Assembly (NCBI GenBank): GCA_037367405.1
Contig: JAZKJV010003259.1
Coordinates: 839,001 to 903,000, forward strand
Length of the DNA stretch: 64,000 nucleotides
Direction: 5' to 3'
Origin: Ottelia alismoides
Taxonomy: Eukaryota > Streptophyta > Magnoliopsida > Alismatales > Hydrocharitaceae
Shown here piece after piece: positions 44,622 through 56,835 of the stretch. How positions within the stretch are numbered: position 1 is the first letter of the stretch; every line of letters begins with the position of its first letter. A model generated the notes under the pieces. That model was not told where the DNA came from. It did no database searches and saw only the letters and a list, made by a program, of their open reading frames with translations. Position numbers and translations under genes: made by a program.

Positions 44622-47510
44622 ATGATGGGTAGACGGTCTCTTAGGCAGCCTCTGGCTGCACCGCTTTCGGGCACTTCTACCCGATCATCTAGGTTGGCCC
44701 GCGAGAGCCGAGACCAGCTCTCCGAGCCCGAGTACGATTCCGCCCTGTTCCCCCTCGACCCCCTTTCTTCTGGTATTGAGAGACATGAGCCCGAGGAGAG
44801 ATTATCAGATTTGACAGCACCTGAGTTGGGCTCATTTGATTTTGCAGACGTCGCTATGGCCGGCAGTTCAGAGGATCACCCCGGAGGTCCACGAGGAGAC
44901 CAGCATTTTGTTCTAGACCAGGGGGCGATCAACTCCACCCTGATCGCATCGCTCGAGACAGTTCAGCAGCAGTTACGCGATCAGGGAGCATTCATGATAG
45001 AGATGAGGCGAGAGTTGGAGAGGCTCAGAGCAGAGCGAGGCCAGCAGAGCGAGCCTGAGGAGATACCGAGCGAGCCTGAGGATATGCCTGATGCAGAGGC
45101 CGCAGCGGCAGCAGCCGCGGCAGGAGGAGCATCACGACCGATGCGGGAGTTACACAACCCCGGATCTACTCTGATGCATCACTGGGTGGTAGTGCCAGCG
45201 ATCGTGGGGGACTTCAAGTTCCCCCCGAACACCTTGCAGTTGCTGCCCCGTTTCCACGGACTTGCTACTAAGGAGCCCCACCTCCACCTCCAGGAGTTTC
45301 TGATGATCTACAGCACTGTCCACGACCGCCACGTGGACCAGGATACGATCCGAATGATAGCCTTCCCTTTTTCACTGGTAGATAGAGCAGCCACCTGGCT
45401 GAAGCATCTAGGGAAGTTTGTCTACACCTGGGAGCAGCTCCGCACCGAGTACTTGAAAAAGTACTATCCACTCGGGCGGACGAATGCAGCGAGGGCCCTG
45501 ATCAGCAACTTCTCCATGTTCCCCAACGAGCAGTTCCACGAGGCTTGGGAGAGGTTTCGAGAGCTCCTAGACAGATGCCCGCACCACGACATATCCAAGC
45601 CGAACCTAGTTCAGAGCTTTTTCAGCGGGTTGACGCCAGAGCTTCAGGGTCTGGTGAACGCTTCTTGCGGCAGGTCCTACTTTGCCAAGGACCACGATAA
45701 AGTCTGGGCCATTTACGAGGAGATGTCCGAGAACTACATGGTGATGTCTCAGACCAGATTGTATACTCAGAGACCCCAGCCTCAGCAGCCAGGACCCGTG
45801 CAGTACCAACGGATAGCACGGGTAGATGCAGGTCCATCCAGTTCGTCCGCAGTCGCAGCAGCACAGGCAGAGTCATCCGCTGCGGACATGGGTATCATCA
45901 GTGAGAAGTTGGACCGCATGGAGCTGATAGAGAAGAAGCAGTGCCAGAGTATCACGCAGATGGAGCAGATGGCACAGGTCTTGAGCGACATGAAGACCCA
46001 GCTCATGTGTCTCCAGGAGACGCAGACGGCTTCACAGCCCCGTCTTCTGTCGCGAGGCGATACCGGCGGAAGCAGCAGCTCGTCCCAGCGCTCCAGCTCC
46101 TCAGAGCAGCCTAGACAGGTTCACCTTGTACAGGCAGAGCCGTACCAGCAGCCGCAGCCCACCTACCAGTCCCCACCATCTCCAGAGATGCAGATGGTGC
46201 TCTACCAGTCGGATCAGCCTCTGGCAGTACTGCCGCCAGCCCCCTTCGATGCAGAGCCGTTGATGGATGTCAACGGGATTTGGTATGACCGCCCCCAGCC
46301 TGGGATCCGACGAGACCATCCTGGATTCAGGTGGGGGAGTGGTGGTTCCCAGCCCCAGCAGCAGCCGTCAGGACAGGGAGGGCAGTACTCCCAGCAGAGA
46401 GACCAGCACCAGCCGCAGCAGCAGCCCCCAGCGTATCAGCAGCAGTCATCCTACGGTCCTCGTCCCTATCAGCAGCAGGGACAGTTTTGGAGACGTGAGC
46501 AGCAGGCTCACCAGGGATACCAGCAGCACCCTCCATCTTACCCCTCTTACCCACCACAGCAGTTCCAGCAGCCTCACCCACAGAGAGGCCACCCGTCGGG
46601 CTCCCACGAGAGCCCCGCCTTGGATGACATTGCCCGCCTCCTCACGGACCAGCAGGCTACATTCAGACGGGAGATGGACGAGTTCTGCCAGGAGATGCGG
46701 GACCTGGTGAGAGGGAAGGCCGCCATACCAGCCCAGATCGAGCCGAATCCGAACAACCTAAAGAGGAAATCTGAGCAGGTAGTACATACTGAGTTAGCCA
46801 CTCCCAGTGACTCATTTGATGATACATCTTCGGATCTTTTTGATGCTGATTTTGTCACACTTAGGAGCGGTAGGACCCCAGCAGGCGGCGGCGCCTCATC
46901 TGAGCTTCACCACGAGGACACTCCAGAGGCGCCACAGGAGGAGGAGGAGAGCGGTACTGAGGCCGCTCCAGACGATGACGGTGGTACTGAGGCCACCAAG
47001 GATGCTGATTCCACCGGCGGTACTGAGGCCGCCGCTTCACTAGTTCGAGGAGGTGGTACTGATGCCACCCATTCAGCCGAGCCAGCCAGCGGTACTGATG
47101 CCGCACGACGTTTACCAGCAGTAGCAGCAGCAGAGCCAGCCCGTGGTGGTACTGAGGCCACTGGTGTGTGTACAGAGAGAGATGTTGTTTTTCCTCGCAT
47201 TCCTGTATCTCAGAACTCTGTTATGAATAAAGGAAAAGGTTTACTTTCTTCTGGTCCCACTATGGTGCATGATGTATGTGTGGATCCGGTCCTTGAACCG
47301 TCTAGACCTTTTCCTAGTCCTTCGTCTGAGAAGGACCCTGTGATCCCCTTCCCTAGAGCCCTTCAGATGGGGAAGGGGAAGAAAAAAGAAAATCCAAAAA
47401 AGAGAGAGCTTGAGGAGTTCAGCCAGAGCATGATTGACCGATTCCACATCCAGCTGACCCTCCAGGAGGCTTTGCAGCACATCCCCAGTGTTGGACATGG
47501 AGATCCCTGA
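44622..47510 (+). CDS. gag: Gag polyprotein of copy E (frameshifted at the protease deletion)
   Basis: The frame starts at [10 protein letters not shown] (ATG 44622; the frame is open further up but has no ATG there) and runs 962 codons. The first 150 residues are charged and low-complexity, with an alanine run. The capsid-like core follows at about residues 175-380 ([40 protein letters not shown]). A glutamine- and proline-rich stretch with GFRWG comes next, then TLRSGR and repeated GGTEAT/GGTDAT units. No CCHC zinc knuckle is seen, as is common in Athila Gag. The frame should continue into protease, but a deletion after 47486 leads to a stop within eight codons (SVGHGDP). Gag itself could still be made and assembled. 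Confidence 0.9.
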   Translation: MMGRRSLRQPLAAPLSGTSTRSSRLARESRDQLSEPEYDSALFPLDPLSSGIERHEPEERLSDLTAPELGSFDFADVAMAGSSEDHPGGPRGDQHFVLDQGAINSTLIASLETVQQQLRDQGAFMIEMRRELERLRAERGQQSEPEEIPSEPEDMPDAEAAAAAAAAGGASRPMRELHNPGSTLMHHWVVVPAIVGDFKFPPNTLQLLPRFHGLATKEPHLHLQEFLMIYSTVHDRHVDQDTIRMIAFPFSLVDRAATWLKHLGKFVYTWEQLRTEYLKKYYPLGRTNAARALISNFSMFPNEQFHEAWERFRELLDRCPHHDISKPNLVQSFFSGLTPELQGLVNASCGRSYFAKDHDKVWAIYEEMSENYMVMSQTRLYTQRPQPQQPGPVQYQRIARVDAGPSSSSAVAAAQAESSAADMGIISEKLDRMELIEKKQCQSITQMEQMAQVLSDMKTQLMCLQETQTASQPRLLSRGDTGGSSSSSQRSSSSEQPRQVHLVQAEPYQQPQPTYQSPPSPEMQMVLYQSDQPLAVLPPAPFDAEPLMDVNGIWYDRPQPGIRRDHPGFRWGSGGSQPQQQPSGQGGQYSQQRDQHQPQQQPPAYQQQSSYGPRPYQQQGQFWRREQQAHQGYQQHPPSYPSYPPQQFQQPHPQRGHPSGSHESPALDDIARLLTDQQATFRREMDEFCQEMRDLVRGKAAIPAQIEPNPNNLKRKSEQVVHTELATPSDSFDDTSSDLFDADFVTLRSGRTPAGGGASSELHHEDTPEAPQEEEESGTEAAPDDDGGTEATKDADSTGGTEAAASLVRGGGTDATHSAEPASGTDAARRLPAVAAAEPARGGTEATGVCTERDVVFPRIPVSQNSVMNKGKGLLSSGPTMVHDVCVDPVLEPSRPFPSPSSEKDPVIPFPRALQMGKGKKKENPKKRELEEFSQSMIDRFHIQLTLQEALQHIPSVGHGDP

Positions 47511-47962
47511 GTCAGTGACCGATACCCCCATCATCCTTGGTCGTCCGTTCTTGGCCACAGCCAAGGCGGTGACTGATCATGATAGTGGGAAGGTGTACTT
47601 TCGCGTCGAGGGCGAGAGTATACAAATAGAGACGGTCGAGTACTACAGAGCCAGACTCAGAGCCCGCTCCGATGCGAGTACCGATTCAGAGCAGCTGACA
47701 GACGCAGAGCCAGACATCCACCAGGACTGTGATTTTGTGATCACAGATGATGAGGCAGCTTGGGCAGATCTTGAGACACAGACCACCCTCTCACTTTCAG
47801 ATACAGCTGATGCAGAGACGATAACAGAGGAGAGTCTGGAGAGCACAGACCTGGTTCAGGATACTATTGAGGAAGCAGAGCCGGTCCCCGATCGCAGCAC
47901 GATGATTAGTAATGGTGGTGCTGAGGCCACCTTGTTTCCCGGTGGTACTGATGCCACCGCTT
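46953..47962 (+). repeat. Coding minisatellite GGT(E/D)A(T/A) on both sides of the protease site
   Basis: Near-repeats of GGTGGTACTGAGGCCACC occur about six times at 46953-47160 (gag side) and twice at 47920-47962 (pol side). Copies D (33424-33630 and 34751-34800) and H (63070-63120) show the same pol-side units, with the protease between the clusters. Each unit has GGTGG and CCACC ends, a partial inverted repeat. Confidence 0.75.
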
Positions 47963-50169
47963 CTGATACAGATCCCTCGGATTCAGAGTCTGATTGGGCC
48001 GATTGCTATGATCAGATGTCAGACCTGAGTCCATCTGAACCTATTGATGAGGAGGAGGTAGATGCAGAGCCGAGCAGAGACAGTGCAGTTGAGCAGCCTT
48101 CTCCCGATCCAGTTTGCGAGAGTACGCTTTCACTTTCCCAGGCAGATTTGGCAGACTTAGCAGCTTTCACTCAGTTCCTTCCGCAGCCAGATTTGCCAGC
48201 ACCCAGCATTCCAGAGCGAAAGCCGCTCCCTACTTCGCTGAAGTATCGATTCCTTGCGGGCGATCCAGAGATGTACCCAGTCATCATCTCCGCCAAGTTG
48301 ACTGGAGAGCAAGAATCCCGTTTGATGGGGGTTCTTGAAAAGAACCGCAAGGCGATCGGATGGAGCGTAGCGGATCTCCATGGGATTAGTCCAGCAGTGT
48401 GCTCCCACCGTATCTACCTTGAGGAGGGGGCGAAGCCGTCGCGTGAGTTCCAGCGGCGACTGAACCCCAACCTGAGAGAGGTCGTGATGAAAGAAATATC
48501 AAGATGGTGGAGTGCAGATTTTATTTATCCCATTTCCGACTCCAAGTGGGTCAGCCCCTTGCATGTGGTACCCAAGAAGACGGGCATCACGACTGTGATC
48601 AGTGAGTCGGGAGAGGAGATCGCTACACGAGTACCCACCTCTTGGAGGGTTTGTGTTGACTACAGGAGACTCAACCAAGCCACCAAGAAGGACCATTTCC
48701 CCCTGCCTTTTATTGACCAGATCATTGAGAGACTGGCAGGGAAGAGCCATTATTGCTTCCTGGATGAGTACTCGGGCTACAACCAAGTGGCCATCGCTCC
48801 TGAGGATCAGGAGAAGACCACCTTTACCTGTCCCTTCGGCACATATGCTTTTCGACGCATGCCATTTGGGCTATGCAATGCCCCTGCGACCTTTCAGAGG
48901 TGCATGCTGTCGATCTTTTCGGACATGGTAGGGGAGTGTTTGGAGGTCTTCATGGACGATTTCTCGGTCTATGGCGACGGATTTGATTCTTGTCTTGACT
49001 GCCTAGACCGGGTACTCCAGCGATGTATCGAGTTTCATTTGGTTCTGTCATGGGAGAAGAGTCACTTCATGGTGACTCAAGGGACGATGCTTGGCCACAT
49101 CATCTCCAACAGGGGCATGGAGGTTGATCCGGCCAAGGTTGATGTCATTAGGAAACTCACACCGCCGTCCAATTTGAGGCAGCTACGGTCATTCCTGGGG
49201 CACGTTGGATTTTATAGGAGATTTATTCAGGATTTCAACAAGATTGCCCGACCGTTGACTGACCTCTTGACGAAAGACACCGAGTTCCTTGTCGATGACA
49301 AGTGTCTTTCGTCCTTTGCGACTCTCCAGCAGCATGTTATTGAGGCTCCTGTTCTCCAGCCGCCTGATTGGTCTCTCCCATTCGAGATCATGACGGACGC
49401 CTCCGATTTTGTCGTAGGGGCAGTGCTGGGACAGAGGAGGGATGGAGTTCCGTTTTCCATACACTATGCTAGCCGCACATTGGATTCCGCCCAGCGGAAT
49501 TATACGGTCACAGAGAAGGAGATGCTAGCCGTAGTGTTTGCCCTAGATAAGTTCAGATCGTATATCATTGGATCTAGAGTGACTTTGTTTACAGATCACA
49601 CCGCCATCAGGTACCTCATGGCAAAGAAGGATGCCAAGGCCAGACTGACTAGATGGATCCTTCTACTCCAGGAGTTCGACATTGAGATCAAGGATAAGCC
49701 TGGAGTCAAGAATGTGGTGGCGGATCATCTCTCCCGATTAGAGCAACCTGAGGATTCTGAGCAGATTGATCCCATTCGAGATACCTTCCCAGATGAGGCG
49801 ATCCTTGCTATCGCCTCACTCCCGTGGTATGCCGATATTGTGAACTTTCTCGTTGCAGGGAAAGTCCCACAAGATTGGCCCAGACAGAGGCTTGAGACCT
49901 TTCTTGCGAGGGCCAAGTCCTACCACTGGGAGGATCCCATCCTTTACCACGAAGGAGGGGATAGCGTCTGGCGTCGGTGTATTCCTCAGGAGGAACACCA
50001 TAGCGTCCTCACTTACTGTCACAAGTATGAGGCAGGAGGACATCATTCTGGGAGGAGAACGGCACAGAAAGTGCTCCAATCCGGCTTATGGTGGCCTACC
50101 CTCTTCAAGGACTCTGATGAGTTCGTGAAGAGGTGTACTGACTGTCAGAGGATGGGCACTTGTGGATAG
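47488..50169 (+). pseudogene. pol: Pol of copy E, part 1: protease remnant, RT, RNase H, integrase zinc domain
   Basis: The frame begins just after the deletion, so only the last part of protease ([10 protein letters not shown]) remains and the catalytic DSGSS is gone. RT covers about residues 330-560 with VCVDYRRLN (about 387), [10 protein letters not shown] and [10 protein letters not shown] (about 488). RNase H covers about 625-750 with [15 protein letters not shown] and LFTDHTA. The integrase zinc-binding H-H-C-C is at about 843-884. A TAG at 50167-50169 ends the frame; copy D has CAG there. Apart from these faults the domains look intact. Expression would need a -1 type shift or readthrough, for which I see no specific signal. 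Confidence 0.9.
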
Positions 50170-50175
50170 CGTGAT

Positions 50176-51105
50176 ATGATGCCGATGCAGCCCATTCACT
50201 TCTGTGAGGTTTTTGACGCATGGGGCATCGATTTCATGGGTCCATTCCCTAAGAGTCGGGGATTTGAGTACATTCTGTTGGCCGTTGATTATGTGAGTCG
50301 TTGGGTGGAGGCCATCCCCGCCCGAGCCGCTGATACGAGGACAGTTTGCAGATTTTTGAGGAAGCATATCATCACGCGGTTCGGGGTTCCACGAGTTCTT
50401 ATTTCTGATGGGGGGTCTCATTTCATCAACGACCAGGTGAAGGCCCTTGCTAGCGAGTTCAGTATAGACCATCGTGTTGCCACACCTTACCATCCACAGA
50501 CGAATGGTCTAGCTGAGGTGTCGAATAGGGAGATCAAGAATATTTTGCAGAAAGTCGTCCGCCCTGACCGAAAGAATTGGTCACAGCTTTTGGACTCGGT
50601 CTTGTGGGCATATAGGACGTCTTTCAAGACTCCATTGGGCACATCTCCCTTTCGCCTCGTTTATGGCAAGCCGTGCCATTTACCTGTTGAGCTGAGGCAC
50701 AAGTCACTTTGGGCAGTTACAGATATTCTTATGGATCCAGATGGTATGGGAGACCAGAGGAGGGCAGAGTTAGCTGCCCTGGAGGAGCTTAGAGATGCAG
50801 CTTTCTCAAGCAGCCTACATTATAAGGAAAAAGTTAAAGAGTGGCATGATTCTCATATCAGCCACAAGCATTTTGAGATTGGACAGAGAGTATGGCTGTT
50901 TGATGCAAGGCTTAGATTATTTCCAGGAAAGCTACAGAGCAAATGGAAGGGACCTTTTCTCGTCAGAAAGGTGCACGACAATGGTAGTATTGATATATCC
51001 GAGTTGTCTTCTGAGAGCACCTTTCGAGTGAACGGCCAGCGGCTCAAGCCATTTCTAGATCATGAGCCGCGGGACGTTATTGTTGCCCCTATTCATTTTG
51101 CGTGA
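50176..51105 (+). pseudogene. pol: Pol of copy E, part 2: integrase catalytic core and C-terminus
   Basis: In the same frame as part 1 after the TAG. The catalytic acids are D19 ([11 protein letters not shown]), D78 (LISDGGSHF) and E114 ([10 protein letters not shown]), counted from the ATG at 50176, giving the standard D,D-35-E spacing. The C-terminal part has [10 protein letters not shown] and ends ...VAPIHFA at 51105. The zinc domain and core are separated by one stop only, so a suppressor tRNA or a revertant copy could restore them; in this copy integrase is not produced whole. Confidence 0.9.
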
Positions 51106-51236
51106 GATGTGGTCTCTTGACTCACATCTTTTGCATCTCACGCCTGATTTTCACTGTTCTTCCGCCTGTATAGATCCAGTTGTCCATATCATTCTATTCT
51201 TTAGTTCCACATCCCTTTTCTCATCTTATGATTATG

Positions 51237-51593
51237 CTATACTTAGGGTGTACTTTACCCTAAGTATAGGGGGGATGTCGGACCTGCGAGTATTCTTTTC
51301 ATTCGGTTTGCTCCTGTTTTGTTGCCTATACTTAGGGATACTTTACCCTAAGTATAGGGGGGGCAGATTCTGTGTATTCTTCACTCGGATTTCCCTTCAT
51401 GTACAGCTTGCTATACTTAGGATTAATCAATCCTAAGTATAGGGGGAAACCACCGAGTTCCTCTCCTTCTATTCATTTATTCATTCCTGTACTTAACCAT
51501 TCCTTTTCACTCCCCTTTTACTAAGCACGAGTTATGTCTTCTTCATCGCTCTTGATCACTCTGAGGACATCGTTCGAGCTAAGTATAGGGGGG
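51237..51593 (+). repeat. Polypurine-like hairpin array of copy E
   Basis: The inverted repeats are CTATACTTAGGGT/ACCCTAAGTATAG (51237-51269), CCTATACTTAGGG/CCCTAAGTATAGG (51325-51358) and CTATACTTAGGATT/AATCCTAAGTATAG (51411-51442). Each is followed by G-runs. The single copy CTAAGTATAGGGGGG is at 51579-51593. Confidence 0.88.
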
Positions 51594-53165
51594 TGTGTAT
51601 ATATTTCATATATACTTTAGCCATAACTCGTACTTTGTGTGAGTGTGTTAATAAATAAAATGGCTAAAAATCACAAAATTTAAAAATTTTTCATGTACAT
51701 AAACCTCTTTTATCTTGCACATACATAGCTAGTGTACAAAATATTTTTGTAAAAATGATTTCAAAAATCTTTTGTGTAAAGCTTGTGTAAATATTTTTGT
51801 ATCAAAATTATGTAAATAGTACAAAATTTTTCCAAAATGTTTTGAAAATCAAAAGTTTGCAAAAATCTTGTGTAAATGTTTGTAAATATCTTCTTGCAAA
51901 ACTTGCACTTCATACATCATCATCATCCATGATTTCAAAACATTTTTCAAAAATTTTGCATGATTGTAAAATATTTGTAAATAGCATCTTGTGTACATAT
52001 ATGTATATAGTTTTTCCTGGATGAGAGTTAACATTTAAACTAAGCCTAGAACTAAACTGAGAAATGGAGCTTGAATAAGATCTTAATCCACCTAACCTTA
52101 AGAGGAACCTTATAGGACTTAGGGTTAAGGCTTTTCAGGTCCATAAGGACTTAATTCTTTGAGTCCACTAGGCTATGAGCATATGTCATCTTGATGAGCC
52201 TAAGTAGAGCACTTAACAACACACGCATGACTCTTAGAGACAATGGCTTGACTTGCACCTGCACTTTACACATGGCTCTCCACGGATGAGGTGGTGAGGA
52301 GGCAGTTTCCTTTGGCTTGGGGTAGCATATGAGGGTAGTACTTCTAGGCGGAACCTCTCTTCTTCTTCTAGTGAAGGAAGTGCACCTCAACTTGGTCTAG
52401 TGGTGATGAAGGCTAAAGACAGAAGCTGTGGGTTGCAATAAAGCTTCAAAAGAGGGATAGTCTACTGGCTCAAGAGGAAATTTCTTGTATATATGCTGCA
52501 CCATGTAGATATGCTGTACAGAAGTCCTTGAAAAAAAAACTGCAAAAATGCAAAAGAACTCCAAAAAAGTGGTGGGTCGGATTGAAAATTTAATAACCCC
52601 ACCGGAGTGTATATAGTCAAATAAAGCAAAGCTTATGGTATCCATGTTACATCTCATGAAGCTTGCAGCGGAAGACTTAGCTACACTGGCTAGGCTTCCA
52701 AAACTCTATACTTCTACCCCCTCTTCTTGAGCCGGTTGCACTTGAACTTAGAAGGGAATACCCCGCTTCTCGAGGAAAGAGTTGCTAGACCGAGGCATTA
52801 GAGTTACCAGGTTGAGGGAGGTTGTTTCTTTGTTGCTTCTGAGGTGGGGAGCCAAATATCACTTACACCGCATGGAAAGATTCATGGTCATTAGAGTTTG
52901 TGTATGTAGACTTGTTCTGATCTGGTTTATTGAGGAGTCTTGCCCAGAGATTGGTGGAACTTGGAGGCTGTTGAGTTTTAAGCTTAAGTCTAAATAAGGT
53001 TCCGACACATTAATAATCCAAAGATCTGATCGAGCTCCATATTTCAATTTATTGAAGGAAAGTTTAATAATTCAACCTTGATCCATGTACATCCTCTTTT
53101 TCTTTTTCTTTTTCTTTCCTTTTCACTTCTTTTTCAAATAAGTGTTTGCTAAGGGACTAGCAAAG

Positions 53166-53180
53166 TTAAGTATAGGGGGG
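53166..53180 (+). other. Polypurine tract of copy E
   Basis: TTAAGTATAGGGGGG abuts the 3' LTR start at 53181. This purine-rich RNA would resist RNase H and prime plus-strand DNA synthesis. It matches the G-ended halves of the upstream hairpins. Confidence 0.85.
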
Positions 53181-56100
53181 TGATGAATACCCATTCATCA
53201 CTCTTTATTCTTATATTTTAGCTACAAAAACCTTTGCAAATACATGTAGATATGTGTAAATACAAATAATTACCAAAAGCATGCATTGTGTAAAAACTTA
53301 TAATTAGCATGTTTTTGTGCAAAAATAAAAGAATAAAGATCAAAAAGAAAAAGAGGGAAATATTTAGAATAAAGATTGAGCAACCTAACCCAAGGGAGGG
53401 CTCAACATGGGCCTGACCGCATAAAAGCCAAAGTAGAGGGAGATAGGGGCTCATGTGTATAGATTTTTTGTAAATAAATAAAACTGTATTTTCCTCACCC
53501 AAAAATATGCTTGTACATATTTTGTATGTATTTAGAAATTCTTAAAAACAAAATAAAAATTTAAAAATCAAAAATGCAAAAATATCCCTCCACCATGTGC
53601 ATAGACCATTATCCTTTATTTATTTAACCCTATAAATAAATGTATTTATTTTCAAAACTTTTTGTGAATATTCTATGGTATATTTTGTAAATAAAATAAA
53701 TAAAAAGAAACACAACAAAAATCATATAAAAATAACAAAAATTAAAATTACAAAAACATATTGTACATATGCCATGTACATAGTTGCATATATCTATTTA
53801 TTTCACCTATGTGTATAAATAATAAAAATAAAATAAAAATATCCTTTTATTCCTCATTTTATTCTATAAATAAATAAAATATAAAATAGGAATAAAATTG
53901 TACAAAAATAACTAATTAAAAATCAAAATCAAAAACCCATATATAGTATATATATACCCATATATAGCTATATAGTATAAATACCTTATTTATATTTCCA
54001 AAAATTAATTAAAAATCACCAAAAAATAGAGAAAAATAAAATAAAAATATTTTATGTTTTACGTTTTTGCTAATTCCATCATTTTCTAGCCTAAAATAAA
54101 GAAACAAAAATAAAAATACGTGGCTTCTCCTGATTGGTCCACGGGGGATGTTGACCCCCGGTCAACTCCCCCCGCGGACCTTCCTCTTTCGCGGATCGGG
54201 CTGTCGACCCGAGTTCTCTTATTTTTCCCAGCCTGATCCGCCTGCCATTCGCGCAAACCCCGGGTCCTAATCCTTCTGCGTGCATCCGAGATCATCGCCC
54301 GGAGGTTTGCATGGGGATCCGCGCTCCGAGCTTCACGCCCGACTCCCTTCTAGCCGGATCCCTAGTGATATATAACCTGAGCTCTGCCGCACTCCATTTC
54401 CATCTTTGGCTCTCCACTCTCACTCCCGTGACCTCCATAGCGATCCCTGAGGTGACAGCTCGCGATTGCCCTTGTAGCAGTGAGGAGGAGGTGGCCGGAC
54501 CACTGATCCGGCGACGTTGCGCCGCCGTGCTCCGCCCCGTGCAGGAGCTCGAGCCTCAGGCCTTGGCGACCTTCGAGGCAACGACCAGGAGCTGCCTAAG
54601 CTTCAGCACAGCCTTCCACTCCACCCAGGTAGCATTCTAGCTCGCCTATTTAGCTTAATTTCTTGTTTCCCCCAAATTGTAGTTCCGTCGAGTTCCTTTG
54701 ATTCCGACCATATTGCGTATCTTCTCGATCATCGGAACGCACAGTCACCTTCGCCTTTCCTCCACGCACCTTCTCCGCCCCTTCGTTCAACCCAGCTCGC
54801 ACAGGAGCTGGGGTTCGAGCTCCACCGTCCTCCGCTCGCCGGAGCTCGCTCGCCCCGACCCACAGCTCATCTTCACCCTACCTAACCGGGTCGAGGCACT
54901 TTGCCCTCGACCCGCGAAGCTCTTGAGCTACTTTGCAGGTCAAGAGGAGGCCAGCTGAGGCCTCCCAACATCCGTCCAGGAGCTTCCCTCCGTCGACCTC
55001 GCCGGAGCCCCTCCAGGGCTCGGCTGGGCCATCGGAGGCCACCACCAGCTGCGGGACGTCATCGCCGACCTTCTCCGATCTTCAGAGGCAGCTGAGGAGG
55101 CCCACCGCTCGCGCACGAGGCCGGCGAACCTCGCCGGCCACCTGTTCTTCGAGGGTCCTCCACCACCGTCCGATCGCCCTCCGCTCCAGTTTTCATCGTG
55201 ACCGTCCATCTATCGAGGAGCAACCACCGCTTGATCATCTCAAGGGTCGATCTGGACCGTTAGAGCAGAGAGAGGGAACCACCAGAATCCGAGGCCGTTC
55301 GATCGCCCACGTGTCCTCCTCTGCGCCGTCGATCAGGCTCACGTGCAGACGAAGAGAAGCGCCAGCCATCCGAGACCGTCATATCAGCTACGTGGCGCTC
55401 ATCCAGCCGTCGACGTAATAAAGGGGTAAATTACCTTAGGCCCCCTCTTAGTTTCTGTTTTACGTGTCGGTCCTGTAAATATTTTAGGAGTTTTATTTAC
55501 GTAGGGTTAATTGCACATTGGACCTCGTGCTCGTTAGTATTTGCACTTATGCCCCTGTATGTGTGAGCCACGTGCTTCGTCACGTGTAGTTTTGGTTTAA
55601 TTGCAACTATTATCCTGTAGTTCTGGTTGCTTTATGATTGAATAGAAACTTTTTGGTAATTGCATATATGCCCCTGTGAACGTTTTATTTCCGCATGTGC
55701 GCATTTTAGTGGGTTATTTGCATAACAGCCCCTGGACTTTTTGGTACGAGTTACCAAAAGGTCCTAGGACTTGTTTTTATTACCAAAAGGTCCCTGAGTG
55801 CCCCAGGCACGCGCCACGCGCGTGACTTGCTGGGAAAATTGCACCTGGACCCCCAGATCTTCGGGTATTTGCACTTAAGTCCCTGTGCACAGTGCCCCCT
55901 TTTGGATTTTGAATAAAATATCAAATCACCTCCAAATTCGATGAAAATTTGAAACATTGCTCCTGCCATGTTGTAGAATTTTTGAGAATTTTTGAGGATA
56001 TTTTTGATTTTATTTGTTATTTTTGAAAATTCAAAAACATCAATTTCTGGCACTGTTTAGAATTAAAAATCCCAAAAAAATATGAAAACACCCCCAAAAA

Positions 56101-56835
56101 TTCTATAAAAATTAGGTACTGTTTTTTTGTGTTGTTTGATTTTCCAGCCAATTTTGGCTATTTTTCATTGAGTAAAAACCCTAAAAATCTAAAAACACCT
56201 AAAAACTCATAAAATTATAATAAATAATTTAAAAACCCAAAAACAATAATTTTGGTGCTCAAATTTTCCTTGTTTTCTCCAGTATACAGGAAAATTACCT
56301 CCAGGTCCCCCTGAGATACTTAAATATTTTATTTTTGGATTTTGGACCCGGCTGGACAATACCTTGTCTTTTTCGTACTGTTTGATTTTTAGAAATTAAA
56401 ATAAATATCAGAAAAATCCCAAAAATTCACCAAAAACATAAAAAATATAAAACACACAAAAATATTTTTGTCTGAATTTTTGCTTGCTTTTTAATGCATT
56501 AAATAATTTGTTGAAAGTGTGCTTGTTTTTGTGTTTCCTTATTTTCTTTACATATTAAAAATCCAAAAAAAAATTTAAAAAAAAATTAAAAACCACTAAA
56601 AATGTTTTCCCTTTTTCTTTGACTACTTCGTAGGCTTTTTAGCCAATCCGTGCTCCTTGTGTTCGACCCTGGGTGCTATACCAGGTTAATATCATAGCAG
56701 GACCGCTTCTGTGTGTTTGATTGATTTTGCATATTTCGAGTGGTTCATTTTTCTTGATTGACTTAGTCTGAGTGATTGAGGTCGCAACGACCTAATTTCT
56801 GTACCTTTTACCTCTGTCATTCGGACGGGTTATCA
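53181..56835 (+). repeat. 3' LTR of copy E
   Basis: 3655 bp from TGATGAATACCC to CGGGTTATCA, followed by the TGGTC duplication. It has the same elements as the 5' LTR. Differences are scattered substitutions and short indels, many in A/T runs. Confidence 0.95.

Larger units (their letters stand above)
51106..53180 (+). other. 3' non-coding region of copy E
   Basis: About 2.1 kb lies between pol and the 3' LTR. It starts with the hairpin array (51237-51593), continues with an AT-rich stretch, then a block at about 52030-53100 conserved in copies C and H but without a shared open frame. Athila elements often carry an env-like gene here; none is recognisable. Confidence 0.7.
39575..56835 (+). 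mobile_element. Copy E: complete but defective Athila-type retrotransposon (17,261 bp)
   Basis: Both LTRs, the primer site, gag, pol and polypurine tract are present in the right order. TGGTC flanks the element on both sides (39570-39574 and 56836-56840). It is inserted in the 3' LTR of copy H. The LTRs differ at a few dozen positions by eye, of the order of 1%, so it is the youngest full insertion here. Three faults make it non-autonomous: a deletion of about 368 bp removing the protease active site, the resulting frameshift, and a TAG in integrase. Confidence 0.95.
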
